From the NCBI RefSeq assembly GCF_900102465.1, contig NZ_FNBW01000010.1:1-64000 (forward strand): 64,000 nt of DNA, written 5' to 3'. The stretch comes from Thalassobaculum litoreum DSM 18839. GTDB taxonomy: Bacteria > Pseudomonadota > Alphaproteobacteria > Thalassobaculales > Thalassobaculaceae. The position numbers were made by a program, and so were the translations under genes. The notes under the pieces were generated by a model. It ran no database searches and was not told the DNA's origin. It saw nothing but the letters and a program-made list of their open reading frames with translations. This document shows, in pieces, positions 62,028 through 64,000 of the stretch. Within the stretch, counting starts at the first letter, position 1, and the number at the start of each line of letters is the position of its first letter.

Positions 62028-62678
62028 ATGGATACGGCCAATATCAGAGAGACGGGCGCGACGGATGTTCTGGAGAGCGAGGCCGCTCTGCGCGAGATCT
62101 ACGGCATGCCGGGCGAGCTCGCTGCCAAGAAGCAGCTCACCTATCTCGACAAGCATGCCAAGAGGTTCCTGGAACTGTGCCCGTTCCTGGTCATTTCAAC
62201 CCAGGGCCCGGACGGCCTGGGCGATGTCTCGCCGAAGGGCGATGCGCCGGGCTTCGTCGCGGTGCTGGACGACCGGACGATCCTGATCCCCGACCGGCCG
62301 GGCAACAACCGGATCGACACCCTGGGCAACCTGACGGTGAACCCCGGCGTGGGCATCCTGTTCATGATCCCGGGCGTCAACGAGACCCTGCGGATCAACG
62401 GCCGCGCCCGGGTGATCGCTGACACCGGTCTGCTGACCCAGTTCGCGGTGCGCGACCGGCTGCCGAAGACCGGCATTCTGGTCGAGGTCTCGGAGATGTA
62501 CCTGCACTGCGCCAAGGCGCTGGTGCGCTCCAAGCTTTGGGAAGACGACTACAGGGTGGAGCGCAAGGTGCTTCCCTCTCTCGGCCAGATGATCGCCGAC
62601 CAGGTGGAGGACGCCTCCGTCGACGTGGCCGCCGCCGACAAGCGCATCGCGGAGTCGGAGAAGAACAACCTGTATTGA
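62028..62678 (+). CDS. PPOX-type FMN-binding flavoprotein
   Basis: A 216-aa pyridoxamine 5'-phosphate-oxidase-like protein with FLVISTQGPDGLGDVSPKGD and DRPGNNRIDTLGNL in the split beta-barrel, matching the MSMEG_1061-like family. CCGGAG precedes ATG 62028. Cofactor FMN or F420; substrate unknown. Confidence 0.85.
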   Translation: MDTANIRETGATDVLESEAALREIYGMPGELAAKKQLTYLDKHAKRFLELCPFLVISTQGPDGLGDVSPKGDAPGFVAVLDDRTILIPDRPGNNRIDTLGNLTVNPGVGILFMIPGVNETLRINGRARVIADTGLLTQFAVRDRLPKTGILVEVSEMYLHCAKALVRSKLWEDDYRVERKVLPSLGQMIADQVEDASVDVAAADKRIAESEKNNLY

Positions 62679-62718
62679 GGGCGGGGCAGCTGCGGGCTCG
62701 CCACCTACCAACCAAACG

Positions 62719-62817
62719 CACTCCCCGGATTTATTCCGGGGCCTACGGATCGTCGTGCCTAGCGGTTCGGCGTTGGCGCTGACCCTGGCGTAGGCCCCGG
62801 AATAAATCCGGGGAGTG
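62719..62817. repeat. Perfect 29-bp inverted repeat between convergent genes
   Basis: The arms 62719-62747 and 62789-62817 are exact reverse complements, each containing the CCGGGGAGTG-type element, and are separated by 41 nt. The structure could form a long hairpin. It lies between the PPOX gene and the convergent HNH gene, suitable for a two-way terminator or a small mobile element. Confidence 0.8.
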
Positions 62818-62842
62818 AAAGGGGGATGTGGTTGCGAGACCC

Positions 62843-63151
62843 TCACCGCCGCTTCCGCGCCGTACGGTGGCGGCTGGTGAAGGTCGGGGGTTTGCCGCGC
62901 AGCCAGACCAGGAACCGGGCGATCTCCGGATGGGCGCGCAGCTTCTCCGGCGTGTCGTAGTCCCGCGCCAGGGTCCGCTCGTCCAGCACGCTGTGGATCT
63001 TGCGGTGGCAGACCGTATGCATCGGCTCGGCCGCGCGGCCGCCCTTGCTTTTCGGCACCCAGTGATGGCGATCGACGCTCGGCCCCGCGACCATCGGCCG
63101 GCCGCAGAGCGGACAGGGCCCCAGATCGCCGTCCCGCCCCGGCCCGCTCAA
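62843..63151 (-). CDS. Small HNH-type nuclease
   Basis: A 102-aa protein. CPLC (C13, C16) and VCH (C48, H49) form a zinc site, and DRHHWVPKSKGG (27-38) is the HNH core with a final KIH. Such small HNH proteins are DNA endonucleases of unclear role. Its start overlaps the stop of the zinc-ribbon gene by 4 nt. Confidence 0.82.
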   Translation of the reverse strand: MSGPGRDGDLGPCPLCGRPMVAGPSVDRHHWVPKSKGGRAAEPMHTVCHRKIHSVLDERTLARDYDTPEKLRAHPEIARFLVWLRGKPPTFTSRHRTARKRR

Positions 63152-63915
63152 TAGCCGAGCCCGGCCTCCGGGCGTGCGTCGGTGAAGGTGACGTTGACCT
63201 TGGCCGCCCCCGGCGCCGTATTGGCGAATTCGGAGACGAACGCCGTCTTCTCGCCCGGCAGGAGCTGGTAGGATTCGGTGGTGAACAGCCAGCTCGCCAG
63301 GGTCTGCCCGCCCTCGGCGAACACCGTGGCCCGCAGCGCCGGCAGGCTCATCATCAGTTCGCCCGGATTGCGGATCTCGCCATGGACAACCAGGACCTCC
63401 ACGGTGCCCTCCTGGCGGCGTTCCACATAGACGTTCTGCAGCACCAGTCCCTCGCCCGGCACCGGCACCGGCATGCCGACCTTCTCGTAGAGCAGCGCGC
63501 TCGCCGGCCAGGCATGGACCAGGGACGTGCGGGCGGCGAACAGACCGGCCGGGATCGCCACTGCGAGGAACAGCAGGCCGTAGAGGATATACGGCCGCGA
63601 CGGCTTCTCGTCCTCTGTCCCGCGCACGGCCCGGAAGCGCGACACGTCACCCAGCGGCGGCGGGTCGATCTCCTCGCCCATCTGGTCTTGGCCAACCGCC
63701 TCCTCGAGCGGCTCCTCGGCGACCGGCTCCGGCGGCGGGGCCTTTTTCTTCTTCTTGGCGACGGGCGGCGCCTCCGGCTCCCCGTCTTCGGCGCCGACCG
63801 GCATCTGGTGCCACTTGTGCTCGCAGCTGCTGCATTTGAGCTTGCGGCCCTTGGTGCCGAGCGCGGAGTCCGGCACCTTGAACTTCTGCTCACATTTCGG
63901 GCAGGTGACGAGCAT
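63148..63915 (-). CDS. MJ0042 zinc-ribbon/DUF3426 membrane protein
   Basis: A 255-aa protein. The N-terminal zinc ribbon has C5-x2-C8 and C28-x2-C31. A Lys/Pro/Glu-rich linker (about 45-95) leads to one membrane span (about 109-128), and the C-terminal domain (VYVERRQEGTVEVLVVHGEI) is DUF3426-like and would be periplasmic. Its function is unknown. It is coupled to the HNH gene. Confidence 0.85.
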   Translation of the reverse strand: MLVTCPKCEQKFKVPDSALGTKGRKLKCSSCEHKWHQMPVGAEDGEPEAPPVAKKKKKAPPPEPVAEEPLEEAVGQDQMGEEIDPPPLGDVSRFRAVRGTEDEKPSRPYILYGLLFLAVAIPAGLFAARTSLVHAWPASALLYEKVGMPVPVPGEGLVLQNVYVERRQEGTVEVLVVHGEIRNPGELMMSLPALRATVFAEGGQTLASWLFTTESYQLLPGEKTAFVSEFANTAPGAAKVNVTFTDARPEAGLGY

Positions 63916-64000
63916 TCGGATCCTCAGAAAATCGAGTCCGACAAACTATATCGCCGCGCCCGTCACCGGCAAGAACGCTGCGCCGGGCTCGCCCTGACCG
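63916..64000. other. Upstream end, nothing assigned
   Basis: An 85-nt end region containing the presumed promoter of the zinc-ribbon gene. No ORF with a ribosome site is seen. Confidence 0.3.

Overview
The window is high-GC bacterial chromosome from an alphaproteobacterium, most likely a free-living, probably aquatic member of the Rhodospirillales. This placement is an inference from gene content: the ffs-dnaX-ybaB-recR block, GST-fold FzlA, CheZ, MmcB, DUF4170, PAS_5 and short-chain-fatty-acyl regulator families, many GTGA/ATGA-coupled genes, and (2S)-methylsuccinyl-CoA dehydrogenase of the ethylmalonyl-CoA pathway. I see no transposase, phage gene, CRISPR array or rRNA. The only decayed gene I recognise lies beside a tRNA-Arg.

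Layout. 1-5432 (-) is the 5' part of a giant RTX/calcium-binding surface or secreted protein; it runs off the left edge, so no closed reading frame exists for it in the window. 5638-7691 (+) is gmhA-hldE for ADP-heptose. 7828-10948 holds a 29-aa membrane peptide gene, mmcB with a pentapeptide-repeat protein, and tam. 11011-12944 is an unknown alpha-helical protein divergent from cheZ. 13051-19061 carries a polytopic membrane protein, tRNA-Gly, a NaChBac-type sodium channel, cytochrome c, a GNAT/nitrilase pair, an ACT-like protein and a J-domain protein. 19324-25216 is mcd and a phnCDEE transporter. 25547-31688 has a GT2/LAB_N/BtuF-like operon, SDR, ZapE-type ATPase and an unknown protein. 31719-34838 (-) is ffs-dnaX-ybaB-recR. 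34990-38077 has eda, PAS_5, GNAT, TauE and DUF4170. 38092-42420 is isocitrate lyase divergent from its probable XRE/ScfR regulator and a CoA-transferase. 42504-46564 is MscS, FzlA and a small RTX metalloprotease. 46946-54408 has enoyl-CoA hydratase, a small membrane protein, an XRE pseudogene, tRNA-Arg, a KstD-like flavoprotein, an unknown 395-aa protein and an SBP/histidine-kinase pair. 54477-63915 has PBP1a, bfd with a Fur-like box, DUF1028, a PanE-like reductase, a small glycine-rich membrane protein, an aminotransferase, agmatine deiminase, a lone receiver domain, a PPOX flavoprotein, and an HNH/zinc-ribbon pair.

How they fit together. Cell-envelope functions recur (heptose, LAB_N/GT2, PBP1a, MscS, RTX proteins). 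A C2/glyoxylate theme also recurs: Mcd, isocitrate lyase with its regulator, a glyoxylate-type aminotransferase, a CoA-transferase and an enoyl-CoA hydratase. Regulatory DNA that can be read directly includes a Fur-like box before bfd, perfect inverted repeats before the enoyl-CoA hydratase gene and before the 29-aa ORF, a helical-turn-spaced direct repeat between the RTX gene and gmhA, and several intergenic palindromic elements. The least-described material is a set of unknown alpha-helical proteins (11011, 30645, 50518), two of which share an LP-x2-DP-x2-LR motif; two tiny membrane-peptide genes; and the modular giant RTX protein.
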